Assembly: GCF_024707105.1 (NCBI RefSeq)
Contig: NZ_JANQAJ010000006.1
Coordinates: forward strand, 1 to 64,000
DNA length: 64,000 bases
Source of the DNA: Devosia ginsengisoli
GTDB taxonomy: Bacteria; Pseudomonadota; Alphaproteobacteria; Rhizobiales; Devosiaceae
Reading direction: 5' to 3'
The notes beneath the pieces were generated by a model that had not been told where the DNA came from, ran no database searches, and was given only the letters and a program-made list of their open reading frames with translations. Within the stretch, counting starts at the first letter, position 1. Every line of letters begins with the position of its first letter. This document shows, in pieces, positions 8,496 through 17,128 of this stretch. The position numbers were made by a program, and so were the translations under genes.

Positions 8496-9989
8496 CTAGG
8501 CTTCGACCAATACCGGCTGGGCCGGTGCGCCACGCGCCTGCCCGCCCTTGGGGCCCCTGAAAAACGGGGCCAGCAGCAAGACCAGGGTAAAGCTGCCCAC
8601 CACATACCAGAGCGCCAGGCTCGACGCGTCGGCAAAGGCGGCATGGGGCGTCGCACCACCGGCAAAGCCGTTGCCGAGTCGGGTGAAGAAGATTTCCCCG
8701 ATAATGGCGACGCCCAGCGCGCCACCCACCTGCTGGAAAGCCTGCAACGCCCCAGAGCCAGCCCCGGCATCGCGCGGCGGCACATTGGCCAGCACGAGCT
8801 GGAACAGCGAGGAGAAGCCCAGGCCCAGCCCGATACCCGCGATCAGCAGCGGCGGCAGGAAGGCCAGGGAATCGATGCTGTCAGTGACCCCGGCAATGTA
8901 GAAATGCAGCCACAGGATGCCGAAGGACAGCAAGGCACCCGCCACGGCCAGCCGGGAGCGCAGGTAGTTGGCGCCGAAGCGTGCGGCAATGCCCGAAGCG
9001 ATCAGCACGCCCACCGAAAAGGGCGTGTTGGTCAGGCCCGATTGCAGTGGTGTGAAGTCGAAACCGCCTTGCAGCAGCAGCGAAATCACCATGAAGAAGC
9101 CGGGAATACCCGAGGCATAGATGGTGACGACGAAGGCACCGAACATGAACTGCCTGTTGGTGATGAGATCGAAATTCAGCAGTTGGGGCGCGCCGGCGGC
9201 GGCCCGGCTGCGCGTCCACAGCACGAAGGCGACGAGCAGGAGGAGACCGGCGGCGATCATGGCAAAGGCCCAGAGCGGCCAGCCATAGGCGCGACCCTCG
9301 ACGATGGGGAAGACCACCGCGACTATGCCAAGGCCGAACAGGACGATGCCGACATAATCATTGCGCAGGGCGGCATGGCCCGGCAGCCGCGGAATGAGGA
9401 ACCAGCCGGCGATCACGGCGGCGATGCCGATCGGGATGTTGACGAGGAAGATAGGCTGCCAGTCCATGCCGAAGAGATTGGCCGAAATCAGGGCGCCGCC
9501 CAGGATGGGACCGCAGACCGAAGCGAGGCCGGCCGACAGGCCGAACAGCGAAAAGGCCTGGCCCCGCTCATGCGGCGGGAAGGTCACGGTGGCGATGGCC
9601 AGCACCTGCGGCGTCATCATGGCGCCGGCCAGGCCCTGGATGACGCGGGCGGCAATGAGGAATTCGATATTGGGCGCCAGGCCACACAGGGCCGAAGCGG
9701 CAGTGAAGCCGGCCACGCCCCAGAGGAAGAGCCGGGTGCGGCCCAGGATGTCGCCGAGGCGCCCGAAGGGCAGCAGGCCGAGCGCGAAGGCCAGGATATA
9801 GGCGGCAATCACCCATTCGATCTGGCTGTCGGTGGCGCCCAGCCCGTCGCGCATCGAGGGCAGCGCGACATTGACGATGGTCACGTCGATCAGGTTCATG
9901 AAATTGGCGATCAGCAGGATGCCCAGCGCCAGCCAGCGGCGCGGATCGGGCGGAGCATCGGCCCCGGTTGTGTGAGGTTGGGCAGACAT
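8496..9989 (-). CDS. MFS drug exporter, DHA2 (EmrB/QacA) family
   Basis: A 497-residue major facilitator with about 14 hydrophobic segments, the DHA2 layout. The first helix contains LIDVTIVNVALPSM, a hallmark of proton-driven multidrug exporters, and the loop after the second helix has GRLGDILGRTRL (motif A). It should pump toxic organic compounds out of the cytoplasm. The start ATG 9989 has an AAGGAA site; longer in-frame upstream sequence would run into the regulator gene. It lies 23 bases downstream of a tetR gene in the same direction, so both are expressed from the regulated promoter at 10640-10680. No membrane-fusion partner gene is adjacent. Confidence 0.93.
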   Translation of the reverse strand: MSAQPHTTGADAPPDPRRWLALGILLIANFMNLIDVTIVNVALPSMRDGLGATDSQIEWVIAAYILAFALGLLPFGRLGDILGRTRLFLWGVAGFTAASALCGLAPNIEFLIAARVIQGLAGAMMTPQVLAIATVTFPPHERGQAFSLFGLSAGLASVCGPILGGALISANLFGMDWQPIFLVNIPIGIAAVIAGWFLIPRLPGHAALRNDYVGIVLFGLGIVAVVFPIVEGRAYGWPLWAFAMIAAGLLLLVAFVLWTRSRAAAGAPQLLNFDLITNRQFMFGAFVVTIYASGIPGFFMVISLLLQGGFDFTPLQSGLTNTPFSVGVLIASGIAARFGANYLRSRLAVAGALLSFGILWLHFYIAGVTDSIDSLAFLPPLLIAGIGLGLGFSSLFQLVLANVPPRDAGAGSGALQAFQQVGGALGVAIIGEIFFTRLGNGFAGGATPHAAFADASSLALWYVVGSFTLVLLLAPFFRGPKGGQARGAPAQPVLVEA

Positions 9990-10012
9990 GGAAAATTCCT
10001 TGGTCGTCTGAA

Positions 10013-10612
10013 TTAACGGGTGAAGGCGCGCTCCAGTTCGGCCGCCACGCGGTCGAGCAGGGAGAGCGACAGTTTGGGCTGGCGCCAGCAATCGGAGAGG
10101 GCGCCAGTCGAAATCAGGGCGGCCGCCTCGGGATCGAGGTCGGGCCGGAACGAGCAGTCGGATATGCCGAGCCGGAAAATGTCGGCAAACTGGTTGCGCC
10201 AGAAATCGCGCATGGGCAGCATGATTTCGGCGATGACTGCATCACGCCTGGCCCGTTCGACAAGTTCTGTCAGTATGATGATGAGGTCGGGCATTTCGAC
10301 GACGGTTTCGCGGAAATCGTCGAATTCGAGCCGCAGTTGTTCGAGCCCGTTCTTGCCGCTGCGCGGATGGCGCAGGGCTTGTGCCTTGAAGTCGTGGCGC
10401 AAAGATTCCGCCACCAGCGCGACCAGCGCTTCCTTGGACGGCACATGATAATGGAGCGTGGCGATATTGATGCCGACGCGGGCGGCAATATCGCGCGTGC
10501 GCAGGCCTTCGAGGCCTTTTTCGACGATGATCCGGCGCGCTGCCTGCGCGATGGCGAGGCGGCGGTCGTCGCCGCTTTCGCGCTTGCCGGTCAGCGATAT
10601 GTCCATGGTCAT
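10013..10612 (-). CDS. TetR-family repressor of the adjacent exporter
   Basis: A 199-residue TetR-type regulator. The DNA-binding domain covers about residues 17-65 (helix-turn-helix TRDIAARVGINIATLHYHVPSKEAL), and the divergent C-terminal part would bind the inducer. ATG 10612 has a GGAGGG site six bases upstream; in-frame ATGs at 10606 and 10627 are alternatives. It heads a two-gene operon with the MFS exporter. A perfect inverted repeat overlaps the -35 region of the only good promoter in front of it, so autorepression relieved by an exporter substrate is the likely mode. The substrate is unknown. Confidence 0.92.
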   Translation of the reverse strand: MTMDISLTGKRESGDDRRLAIAQAARRIIVEKGLEGLRTRDIAARVGINIATLHYHVPSKEALVALVAESLRHDFKAQALRHPRSGKNGLEQLRLEFDDFRETVVEMPDLIIILTELVERARRDAVIAEIMLPMRDFWRNQFADIFRLGISDCSFRPDLDPEAAALISTGALSDCWRQPKLSLSLLDRVAAELERAFTR

Positions 10613-10639
10613 GGCGGCCCTCCGCATGATGCGGCAGTG

Positions 10640-10680
10640 CCTATAGCGCGGCGCAGCCCGTCAATCAATCATTTGATTGA
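10640..10680 (-). promoter_or_regulatory. tetR-MFS promoter with overlapping TetR operator
   Basis: On the minus strand the -35 box TTGATT (plus-strand 10663-10668) is followed by 17 bases and a -10 box TATAGG (10640-10645). The -35 lies inside a perfect 8-bp inverted repeat, TCAATCAAtcatTTGATTGA, at 10661-10680. The operator size and position fit direct occlusion of RNA polymerase by a TetR dimer. The leader before the tetR start is about 20 bases. Confidence 0.85.
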
Positions 10681-10736
10681 GAGGCAGCCATGAGCAGATT
10701 GCAAGGCTTCGGCGGCGGCGAAATGCTCGCCTTCCG

Positions 10737-11162
10737 TCAGCGCCTGGTGAGTTCCACCACCGGAATGAACGCGCGCGAGGTCTTTTCCTGATAGCCGGCA
10801 AATTGGGGAAAACAGCGCGCCTGTTCGGCATAGATCGTCGCCCGCTCATCGCCCTCGACCACGCGGGCACGCACGGGAATGCGCTTGATATCCGTGCCGT
10901 CGCCCACCTCGATCTCGATATCGGGATGCGCCACGAGATTGTGGAACCAGGCCGGATTCTTCGGTGCGCCGCCATAGGAGGCAAAGACATACCAGGGGCC
11001 ATTGTCCTGCTGGCGCAGATACATCAAGGGCTGCAAGCGCTCCTGCCCCGATTTGGCGCCGACGGAATGCAGCAGCAGAACCGGCGAGTCCTTGAAGTGG
11101 CCGGCTGGCTTGCCGCCATGCTGCTTGAAATCGGCAATGACCTGCGCGTTGAAGTCGTTCAT
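10737..11162 (-). CDS. Deazaflavin-dependent nitroreductase (DDN/Rv3547-like) family protein
   Basis: A 141-residue split-barrel protein. Characteristic parts are VLLLHSVGAKSGQERLQPLMYL near the N-terminus and WFHNLVAHPDIEIEVG in the middle, both typical of the F420(H2)-dependent/nitroreductase-like family (PF04075 type). Proteins of this family reduce diverse substrates with F420, FMN or heme-like cofactors. An F420 role in an alphaproteobacterium cannot be assumed, so cofactor and substrate are unknown. ATG 11162 has a GAGAGG site upstream. It shares direction with the tetR-MFS pair but lies upstream of their promoter, so it is a separate unit. Confidence 0.85.
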   Translation of the reverse strand: MNDFNAQVIADFKQHGGKPAGHFKDSPVLLLHSVGAKSGQERLQPLMYLRQQDNGPWYVFASYGGAPKNPAWFHNLVAHPDIEIEVGDGTDIKRIPVRARVVEGDERATIYAEQARCFPQFAGYQEKTSRAFIPVVELTRR

Positions 11163-11277
11163 GCTGGTAATCCTCTCGGTGGGCCCCATTTCCGACATCG
11201 GTAGACGGCGTTGAGAGTTCAACCCGCTCGCGCGGGAAAAATATCCGGGGAGGTAGCACCCTTGTCACTCCACCCCC

Positions 11278-11404
11278 GATGTCATCCCGGCCTTGAGCCG
11301 GAACCCATCCCGAGATCATGCCACGGCCGCAAGGTGGATCGTCCGACCACTGGATATGCCTTGCCACCTCAGGATGGATCCCGGCTCAAGGCCGGGATGA
11401 CATC
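11278..11404. repeat. 127-bp imperfect palindromic intergenic element
   Basis: The ends are inverted copies: GATGTCATCCCGGCCTTGAG at the left and its complement at the right, continuing on the left as CCGG-AACCCATCC opposite GGATGGAT-CCCGG on the right. The structure can fold into one long hairpin with a branched tip. Elements with this end sequence are typical mobile or REP-like intergenic repeats of alphaproteobacteria. It occupies part of the 662-base gap before ilvA. No convincing gene was seen in the rest of that gap, apart from the second repeat at 11640-11699. Confidence 0.75.
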
Positions 11405-11639
11405 GAGGGAGAGGATCGCGCGGTGCTCCACTTACCCATCTTATCCCCCTCGCCAAAAACCGCGCGTATCATCTTGCTCATCTTCCGGGATACGGGCGGC
11501 GCTGCAGCGACGGGCGTCCGGAGGCCAGCCGGGGGAGTGGAGGTCGCGCTCTGCTCCGGGTCGAGCGGACGAGGCGTTTGGGCGGGGTGCTACGGCTAAC
11601 CGCTAGGGTCTGCGATCGCGCCGTCCGAGCAAGTCCGGC

Positions 11640-11699
11640 ATCCCGAGACGGCTTCCGTCTCATTACTAAATTTACCAGAGGCGAAAGCCGTCTCGGGAT
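11640..11699. repeat. Inverted repeat with 15-bp perfect arms
   Basis: ATCCCGAGACGGCTT (11640-11654) is repeated as its exact complement at 11685-11699, separated by 30 A/T-richer bases. It lies about 125 bases before ilvA. It may be a small intergenic palindromic element or the remnant of a larger one; a terminator role is less likely because no T-run follows. Confidence 0.6.
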
Positions 11700-11824
11700 C
11701 CGCACGTCCGCGGCCGCACTTGCGGTCCGCATCCGACAACCGCATTGCAGGCGGCGCTTCAGCTTGCCCGATTGACAAAAGACTGCGCCGGGCATCCAAC
11801 ACGGCACGAAATGGAGTGCCCGCC

Positions 11825-13348
11825 ATGCAGGACTATGTCCGCCGCATCCTCACCTCGTCAGTCTATGAAGCGGCCGAGGAAACCCCGCTCGAAAAGATGG
11901 AGCTGCTGTCGGCCCGGCTGGGCGCCGAGGTGCTGCTCAAGCGCGAGGACATGCAGCCGGTCTTCTCCTTCAAGATCAGGGGCGCCCACAATCGCATCGC
12001 CCAACTCACGGAAGCCGAGCGCGCCCGTGGCGTCATCTGCGCCTCGGCCGGCAATCATGCTCAGGGCGTGGCCCTCTCCGCCACGCGGCTGGGCATCCGC
12101 GCCATCATCGTCATGCCCACGACTACGCCCGTTATCAAGGTGAACGCCGTGCGTCGGCTGGGCGGAGAAGTCCAGTTGTTCGGCGACGGGTTCGATGCGG
12201 CGCGCGCCCATGCGGCCGAACTCGCGGCCAAGCATGGCTATGTCGTGGTCCACCCCTTCGATGACCCCGATGTCATTGCCGGCCAGGGCACGATCGGCAT
12301 GGAACTGCTGCGCCAGCATCCGGGCGAGATCGGCGCCATCTATGTGCCGGTGGGCGGCGGTGGGCTTGCCGCGGGCATTGCCGCCTTCGTCAAGTTCCTC
12401 CGCCCCGAAATCCGCGTCATCGGCGTCGAGCCGGAGGAAGCGGCCAGCATGAAGGCGGCCATTGCGGCCGGCCATCCCGTGGCGCTCGACCAGGTCGGGC
12501 TCTTCGCCGATGGCGTGGCCGTGCGGCAGGTGGGCGACGAGACGTTCCGGCTCTGCCGCGAACTGCTCGACGATATCGTCACGGTCTCGGCCGACGAGAT
12601 CTGCGCCGCCATCAAGGACATTTTCGATGATATGCGCGCCATTGCCGAGCCGGCCGGCGCGCTGGCCCTCGCCGGCTTGCGGCGGCAGGTGGAACTGGGC
12701 GAGGCCCCTGAAGGGGCGCTGATCGCCATCAATTCAGGCGCCAATGTCAACTTCGACCGGCTGCGTTACGTGGCCGAGCGCGCCGAGATCGGCGAGCGGG
12801 CCGAGGCTTTGCTGAGTGTCGAAATCCCCGAAAAGCCGGGCAGCTATCGCGCCTTCATTCGCCTGCTCGGCCAGCGCTCCATAACTGAGTTCAACTACCG
12901 CTTCGCCCATGGCGCCTCGGCCAATATCTTCGTCGGCATCAAGCTGACGGGCGGCGATGCCGAAAAGCACGAGATCATCGCGCTGCTGGAAAAGCACGGC
13001 CTCGGGGTGACCGACCTCACCGATAATGAAGTGGCCAAGCTCCATGTCCGCCATATGGTCGGCGGGCGCGTGAGCGACCTCGATGACGAAGTGGTCTACC
13101 GCTTCCAGTTCCCGGAACGGCCAGGAGCGCTGCTCAAATTCCTCGAAGGGCTGAACGACCGCTGGAACATCTCGCTGTTCCACTATCGCAACCACGGCTC
13201 CGACTATGGCCGCGTGCTGGTCGGGGTGCAGGTGCCCGCGGCAACGCGGGACGATTTCCTCGCCCATATCGATGCCATCGGCTTTCCCTATTGGGAGGAA
13301 ACCGACAACCCGGCCTATCGGCGTTTTCTCGATCGCGGCCGCCCCTGA
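11825..13348 (+). CDS. ilvA: Threonine ammonia-lyase, biosynthetic (IlvA)
   Basis: A 507-residue PLP enzyme converting threonine to 2-oxobutanoate, the first step of isoleucine synthesis. The catalytic domain covers about 1-320, with the PLP lysine K50 in SFKIRGAHN and the phosphate loop GGGGLAAG near 176-183. Two ACT-like regulatory domains follow (about 325-415 and 420-500; FPERPGALLKFLEGL marks the second), the architecture of the isoleucine-inhibited biosynthetic enzyme. ATG 11825 has GGAG upstream; a TTGACA -35-like box lies at 11772-11777. It stands alone, not in an ilv operon. Confidence 0.96.
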   Translation: MQDYVRRILTSSVYEAAEETPLEKMELLSARLGAEVLLKREDMQPVFSFKIRGAHNRIAQLTEAERARGVICASAGNHAQGVALSATRLGIRAIIVMPTTTPVIKVNAVRRLGGEVQLFGDGFDAARAHAAELAAKHGYVVVHPFDDPDVIAGQGTIGMELLRQHPGEIGAIYVPVGGGGLAAGIAAFVKFLRPEIRVIGVEPEEAASMKAAIAAGHPVALDQVGLFADGVAVRQVGDETFRLCRELLDDIVTVSADEICAAIKDIFDDMRAIAEPAGALALAGLRRQVELGEAPEGALIAINSGANVNFDRLRYVAERAEIGERAEALLSVEIPEKPGSYRAFIRLLGQRSITEFNYRFAHGASANIFVGIKLTGGDAEKHEIIALLEKHGLGVTDLTDNEVAKLHVRHMVGGRVSDLDDEVVYRFQFPERPGALLKFLEGLNDRWNISLFHYRNHGSDYGRVLVGVQVPAATRDDFLAHIDAIGFPYWEETDNPAYRRFLDRGRP

Positions 13349-13538
13349 ACCGGGAGTGTCACAACACGGTCACCAGCGTTATGCTGCAGTAAACCGACAA
13401 TGAGAAAGACAGGCCACCATGCGGCCGGAATCTATTGCAATTCAATGCACAAGGGGCCATCTGCCACAGAATGGCGCCGGTCTATTGCTCAATGCGCCCA
13501 CCCGACAAAGCAAAATCACACCAATGCCGGAGATGACG

Positions 13539-14783
13539 ATGAGGACCACAAAGACGACCCGCCTGCTGCTGAGCGGTGTTGCGACCGTTGCCCTGATGGG
13601 CCCTGCCATGGCGCTCGATGCACAGGCCTTCGTCGATCGCATCGCCGAAGTCTACAAGCCCCTCGGCTATGACTTCACCTTCGGCGCGGCAGCGCTCGAT
13701 GGCGACACGATCACCATCGATGGCGGCACCGTCACCATCGTCTCCTCGCCCGAAGCGGCCATGGAGCCGATGACCTTCGACACCGAAGTCACCTTCACCG
13801 GCGTCGTCGAGAATGCCGATGGCAGCTATACCGCCGAATCCGTCACCATCCCGGACATCGAAACCGACTTTGCCGAGGAGCCGGCTGGCCATCTGAGCCT
13901 CAGCGACATCCGCGTCGATGGCTTCTACCTGCCGGCGGGCGATCCGATACCGTCCATCGGCCTGCTGCAATTGTTCCAGTCCTTCAGCACTGGTCCGCTC
14001 TCGCTCACCCGCGACGGCGAAGAGGTCTTCGCGTTCGAAACCATGGCCTCGCAATCGACCTTCAATCCGTCCTTTGCGACGACCGAGCTGACCGATCTGG
14101 CCTCGACCTTCCTGATCAGCGGCATGTCAGCCGATCTCACCTCGGTTGCCGAAGAAGACCCGGCCGCCGGCGCCACGATCGAGGCGCTGGGTCTCACCAG
14201 CGTCACCGGCGAAGTCTACATGGAGATGAGCTGGGCCATGGCCGACGGCCATATGGATGTCAGCGCGCTCTCCTTCGACTTCGATGATGTCGGCGCGCTC
14301 GATATTACCTTCGACATTACCGGCTTCACACCGACAGTGCTCGACCAGATCTATGCCATGCAGGCCGCGATGGGCACGGGCGGCGAACCGACCGAGGAAC
14401 AGGCGCAGGCCCAGATGATGCAGGGCATGGCGCTGATGCAGGGCGTGAACATCGTTTCCGCGTCGATCCGCTATGACGATGCCTCGCTGGCCGGCAAGCT
14501 GCTCGACTTCTTCGCCGCCCAGTCGGGCGCCGACCGCGCCACCTTCGTCCAGGGCCTCAAGGCCATGCTGCCGGCCATGCTGGCCGAGTCGGGCATCCCG
14601 GCGCTCAACGACCTGGTCGTGCCGCCGGTCTCGGCCTTCCTCGACGATCCGCAGAGCCTCGAAGTCAAGGTGGCGCCGCCTTCGCCCACTTCGCTGCTAG
14701 TGCTGATGGCCGCCGCCGCCAATCCGGCGGGCCTGATCACTGCGCTGGGCCTGGCCGTCGAAGCCAACCAGCCGGTGGACTGA
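13539..14783 (+). CDS. Secreted protein of unknown function
   Basis: A 414-residue protein with a clear Sec signal peptide (basic MRTTKTTR, hydrophobic core to about 22, then AMALDAQ). The mature part is acidic, rich in Asp/Gly/Thr beta strands, and has repeated patterns such as TITIDGGTVTI and ALDITFDITGFTP, suggesting a large beta-rich periplasmic domain; a short Gln/Met-rich helix is near residues 285-310. ATG 13539 was chosen because GGAG lies six bases upstream; ATGs at 13524 and 13533 are alternatives. I do not recognise the family. It is followed by a strong hairpin, so it is probably monocistronic. Confidence 0.75.
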   Translation: MRTTKTTRLLLSGVATVALMGPAMALDAQAFVDRIAEVYKPLGYDFTFGAAALDGDTITIDGGTVTIVSSPEAAMEPMTFDTEVTFTGVVENADGSYTAESVTIPDIETDFAEEPAGHLSLSDIRVDGFYLPAGDPIPSIGLLQLFQSFSTGPLSLTRDGEEVFAFETMASQSTFNPSFATTELTDLASTFLISGMSADLTSVAEEDPAAGATIEALGLTSVTGEVYMEMSWAMADGHMDVSALSFDFDDVGALDITFDITGFTPTVLDQIYAMQAAMGTGGEPTEEQAQAQMMQGMALMQGVNIVSASIRYDDASLAGKLLDFFAAQSGADRATFVQGLKAMLPAMLAESGIPALNDLVVPPVSAFLDDPQSLEVKVAPPSPTSLLVLMAAAANPAGLITALGLAVEANQPVD

Positions 14784-14789
14784 CAACAG

Positions 14790-14821
14790 ATCGGGGAGCG
14801 GCAGTCTGGCCGCTCCCCGAT
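14790..14821 (+). terminator. Terminator hairpin after the secreted-protein gene
   Basis: A perfect 13-bp stem (ATCGGGGAGCGGC with its complement) and a 6-base loop start seven bases after the stop codon. The tail (GATTTATCC) is only weakly T-rich. Confidence 0.7.
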
Positions 14822-14865
14822 GATTTATCCCCATTTTCACACTTGCGTATTATAGTGGGGCGACC

Positions 14866-15567
14866 ATGAACGATATGACGCCCCCTACCCGCAGTCTCAG
14901 CCACATCACCGATTGGGTGTTCGATCTCGACAACACCCTCTATCCGCGCGAATGCAACCTCTTCGCGCAGATCGACAGCCGCATCACGCAATATGTGATG
15001 GATGTGACGCGGCTCGATTTCGAAGCCGCCCGCGCCCTGCAGAAAAGCTACTACCGGGACTTCGGCACCACGCTCAACGGGCTGATGCTGAAGCACGAGA
15101 TCGATCCCGACCACTTCCTGAACACGGTCCACGCCATTGACTATTCGCCGGTCGACGCCCATCCCGACCTGGTCGAGGCCATCCGCGCTTTGCCCGGCCG
15201 CAAATTCATTCTCACCAATGGCGACACCGGCCATGCCCGCTCGGTGCTATCGAGGCTGGGAGGCGCCGACATTTTCGAGCATGTCCACGACATCCGCGCC
15301 ATGACCTTCGTGCCCAAGCCGCATCGCTCGGCCTATGACGGGTTCCTCGCTCTTCACGACATAAACCCGGCCAGCGCCGTCATGTTCGACGACCTGGAAA
15401 AGAACCTCGTCGTACCGCATGAAATCGGCATGGCGACGGTGCAGGTCGTGGCCGATGCCGGCTATGTGCATGAGCAGGTGGAAGCCTGGGAACTGGATCG
15501 CAGCAGCGGCCCCCATGTCCATCACATCACCGACAATCTGGCGCGCTTCCTGCGCGAGATGCCCTGA
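14866..15567 (+). CDS. HAD-family pyrimidine 5'-nucleotidase-like phosphatase
   Basis: A 233-residue HAD hydrolase. Motif I is DLDNTLY near residues 20-26 (nucleophile and acid/base aspartates), motif II is the ILTNGD threonine/asparagine segment, motif III is the lysine of FVPKPH, and motif IV is the MFDDLEKN aspartate pair. The helical cap after motif I matches the Sdt1/PhoA-like pyrimidine 5'-nucleotidase group, which dephosphorylates UMP/CMP-like nucleotides or related phosphates. The exact substrate is not certain. Its TGA stop directly abuts the stop of the convergent VOC gene with no base between. Confidence 0.85.
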   Translation: MNDMTPPTRSLSHITDWVFDLDNTLYPRECNLFAQIDSRITQYVMDVTRLDFEAARALQKSYYRDFGTTLNGLMLKHEIDPDHFLNTVHAIDYSPVDAHPDLVEAIRALPGRKFILTNGDTGHARSVLSRLGGADIFEHVHDIRAMTFVPKPHRSAYDGFLALHDINPASAVMFDDLEKNLVVPHEIGMATVQVVADAGYVHEQVEAWELDRSSGPHVHHITDNLARFLREMP

Positions 15568-15948
15568 CTACATATTGTTCAGGTGCAGGATATTGCCGTC
15601 CGGGTCCTTGAGCCAGACGGCCTTGAAGCCGTTGGTGCTGTGGATGCCGTCCTTATAGTCCAGGCCCATATCCGGATAGTGCTCGAAACTTATCCCCTTG
15701 GCCGTGAGGTCGGCGACAATGGCGTCGAGCTGGTCACCGACACCCCAGACAACGGCATTGGCCTTGTTGGTGCCGGCGAAGTCGGAGACATAGACGTTGA
15801 GTGTGGTCTTACCGGTCTTGAAGGAGAGCACGTTGTCGTCGCCCTGGGTCAGCTCGAGCCCGAGCTTGTCCTGGTAAAAGTCCCTGGCGCGCGACATATC
15901 CCTGACCGCTACGATGGCTGATGAATCGATGTCCTTGAGCATGGTCAC
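15568..15948 (-). CDS. VOC (glyoxalase/bleomycin-resistance) family protein
   Basis: A 126-residue single-repeat pair of beta-alpha-beta-beta-beta units. VRDMSRARDFYQDKLGLEL at the N-terminus and WLKDPDGNILHL at the C-terminus are the usual VOC hallmarks; the acidic and aromatic residues could form a metal or ligand site in the dimer. Family members include isomerases, dioxygenases and antibiotic-binding proteins, so the role is open. ATG 15948 or 15942 may be the start. It converges on the HAD gene with zero spacing, leaving no room for a terminator between the two. Confidence 0.85.
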   Translation of the reverse strand: MTMLKDIDSSAIVAVRDMSRARDFYQDKLGLELTQGDDNVLSFKTGKTTLNVYVSDFAGTNKANAVVWGVGDQLDAIVADLTAKGISFEHYPDMGLDYKDGIHSTNGFKAVWLKDPDGNILHLNNM

Positions 15949-16115
15949 ATCCTCGCTGTGTGCATTGGGTTCCGAACGCGATCGCCCGCGTCATGGTTCA
16001 ATGACGTTCGGCCCGCCGCTTTACAGACAGGACGCTAGGGATTAGCGTTCACTCCATCGGCAACTGCCGATATATCAAGGCGGCGCGGAGCCGCGAAACC
16101 ATCAGGAACAGTGTC

Positions 16116-17105
16116 ATGGAATATCGTCGCCTGGGCAAATCCGGCCTCAAGGTCAGCGAGCTGTCGCTCGGCAGTTGGGTCACCTTCTCCAAGCAGGTGG
16201 ACGAAAAGGAGGCCCTGGCACTGATGGGCCTGGCCTATGACGAAGGCGTCAATTTCTTCGACAATGCCGAGGGGTACGAGGCCGGCGAATCCGAAACGCT
16301 GATGGGCGCCGCGCTCAAGAAGCTCAATTGGAGCCGCGACAGCTATGCCGTCTCCTCCAAGGTGTTCTGGGGCGGCACCAAGCCGACACAGAAAGGCCTC
16401 AACCGCAAGCATGTGACCGAGGCGGCCCATGCCGCGCTCAAGCGCCTGCAGGTCGATTATCTCGACCTCTATTTCTGCCACCGCCCCGATATCGAGACCC
16501 CGATTGAGGAAACGGTCTGGGCGATGCACAATCTCATTACCCAGGGCAAGGTGCTCTATTGGGGCACATCGGAATGGACCGCCCAGCAGCTCACCGAAGC
16601 CTGGGCCTTTGCCCGCGCCAACCACCTCATCGGCCCGCAGATGGAGCAGCCGCAATATAACCTGTTCACCCGCGAGAAGGTCGAGCACGATTATCTGCCG
16701 CTCTATGACCTCATGGGCCTGGGCACCACGATCTGGTCGCCCTTGGCCTCGGGCGCGCTCACCGGCAAATACAATGACGGCATCCCTGCCGACAGCCGCA
16801 TGAACCTGCCGGGCTATGAGTGGCTCAAGAAGGAATGGACCAGCGAGGCCGGCAAGGCCAAGCTCGAAAAGATCAAGCAGCTTGCCGCGCTGGCCAAGGA
16901 AGTCGGCCTGCCGGTCCACCATCTGGCTTTGCTCTGGTGCCTGGACAACCCTCATGTCTCGACCGTCATTCTCGGCGCGTCGAAGAAAGCCCAGCTCGCC
17001 GACAACCTCTCGGCCCTCAAGTCGAAGGACAAGATGACTCCTGACGTGGCTGAGAAGATCGAAACCATCATGGGCAACAAGCCCAAGGCGTTCGAGCGGT
17101 ACTAG
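16116..17105 (+). CDS. Aldo/keto reductase, potassium-channel beta-subunit-like (AKR6 type)
   Basis: A 329-residue TIM-barrel NAD(P)H oxidoreductase. The catalytic tetrad is in place: D49 and Y54 (FFDNAEGY), K82 (SSKVFWG) and H122 (YFCHRPD). The sequence (ELSLGSWVTF, YWGTSEW, QPQYNLFTREKVEHDYLPLY, ASGALTGKYNDG) follows the Kv-beta-like AKR6 branch, whose bacterial members reduce methylglyoxal and other aldehydes. It is probably monocistronic and soluble. An inverted-repeat element follows. Confidence 0.93.
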   Translation: MEYRRLGKSGLKVSELSLGSWVTFSKQVDEKEALALMGLAYDEGVNFFDNAEGYEAGESETLMGAALKKLNWSRDSYAVSSKVFWGGTKPTQKGLNRKHVTEAAHAALKRLQVDYLDLYFCHRPDIETPIEETVWAMHNLITQGKVLYWGTSEWTAQQLTEAWAFARANHLIGPQMEQPQYNLFTREKVEHDYLPLYDLMGLGTTIWSPLASGALTGKYNDGIPADSRMNLPGYEWLKKEWTSEAGKAKLEKIKQLAALAKEVGLPVHHLALLWCLDNPHVSTVILGASKKAQLADNLSALKSKDKMTPDVAEKIETIMGNKPKAFERY

Positions 17106-17128
17106 GCTCGATTTCGCAGTCGTCCACG

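Noticed and set aside
8361..10016. A 551-codon plus-strand frame antisense to the MFS exporter
   Set aside because: Highly charged, Gln/Arg/Glu-rich translation without domains; the opposite strand encodes a clear 14-helix transporter.
13349..13538. Possible small gene or longer N-terminus before the secreted protein
   Set aside because: The upstream frame would place the signal peptide internally; the ATG at 13539 with GGAG six bases upstream fits better, and nothing else is supported in the gap.
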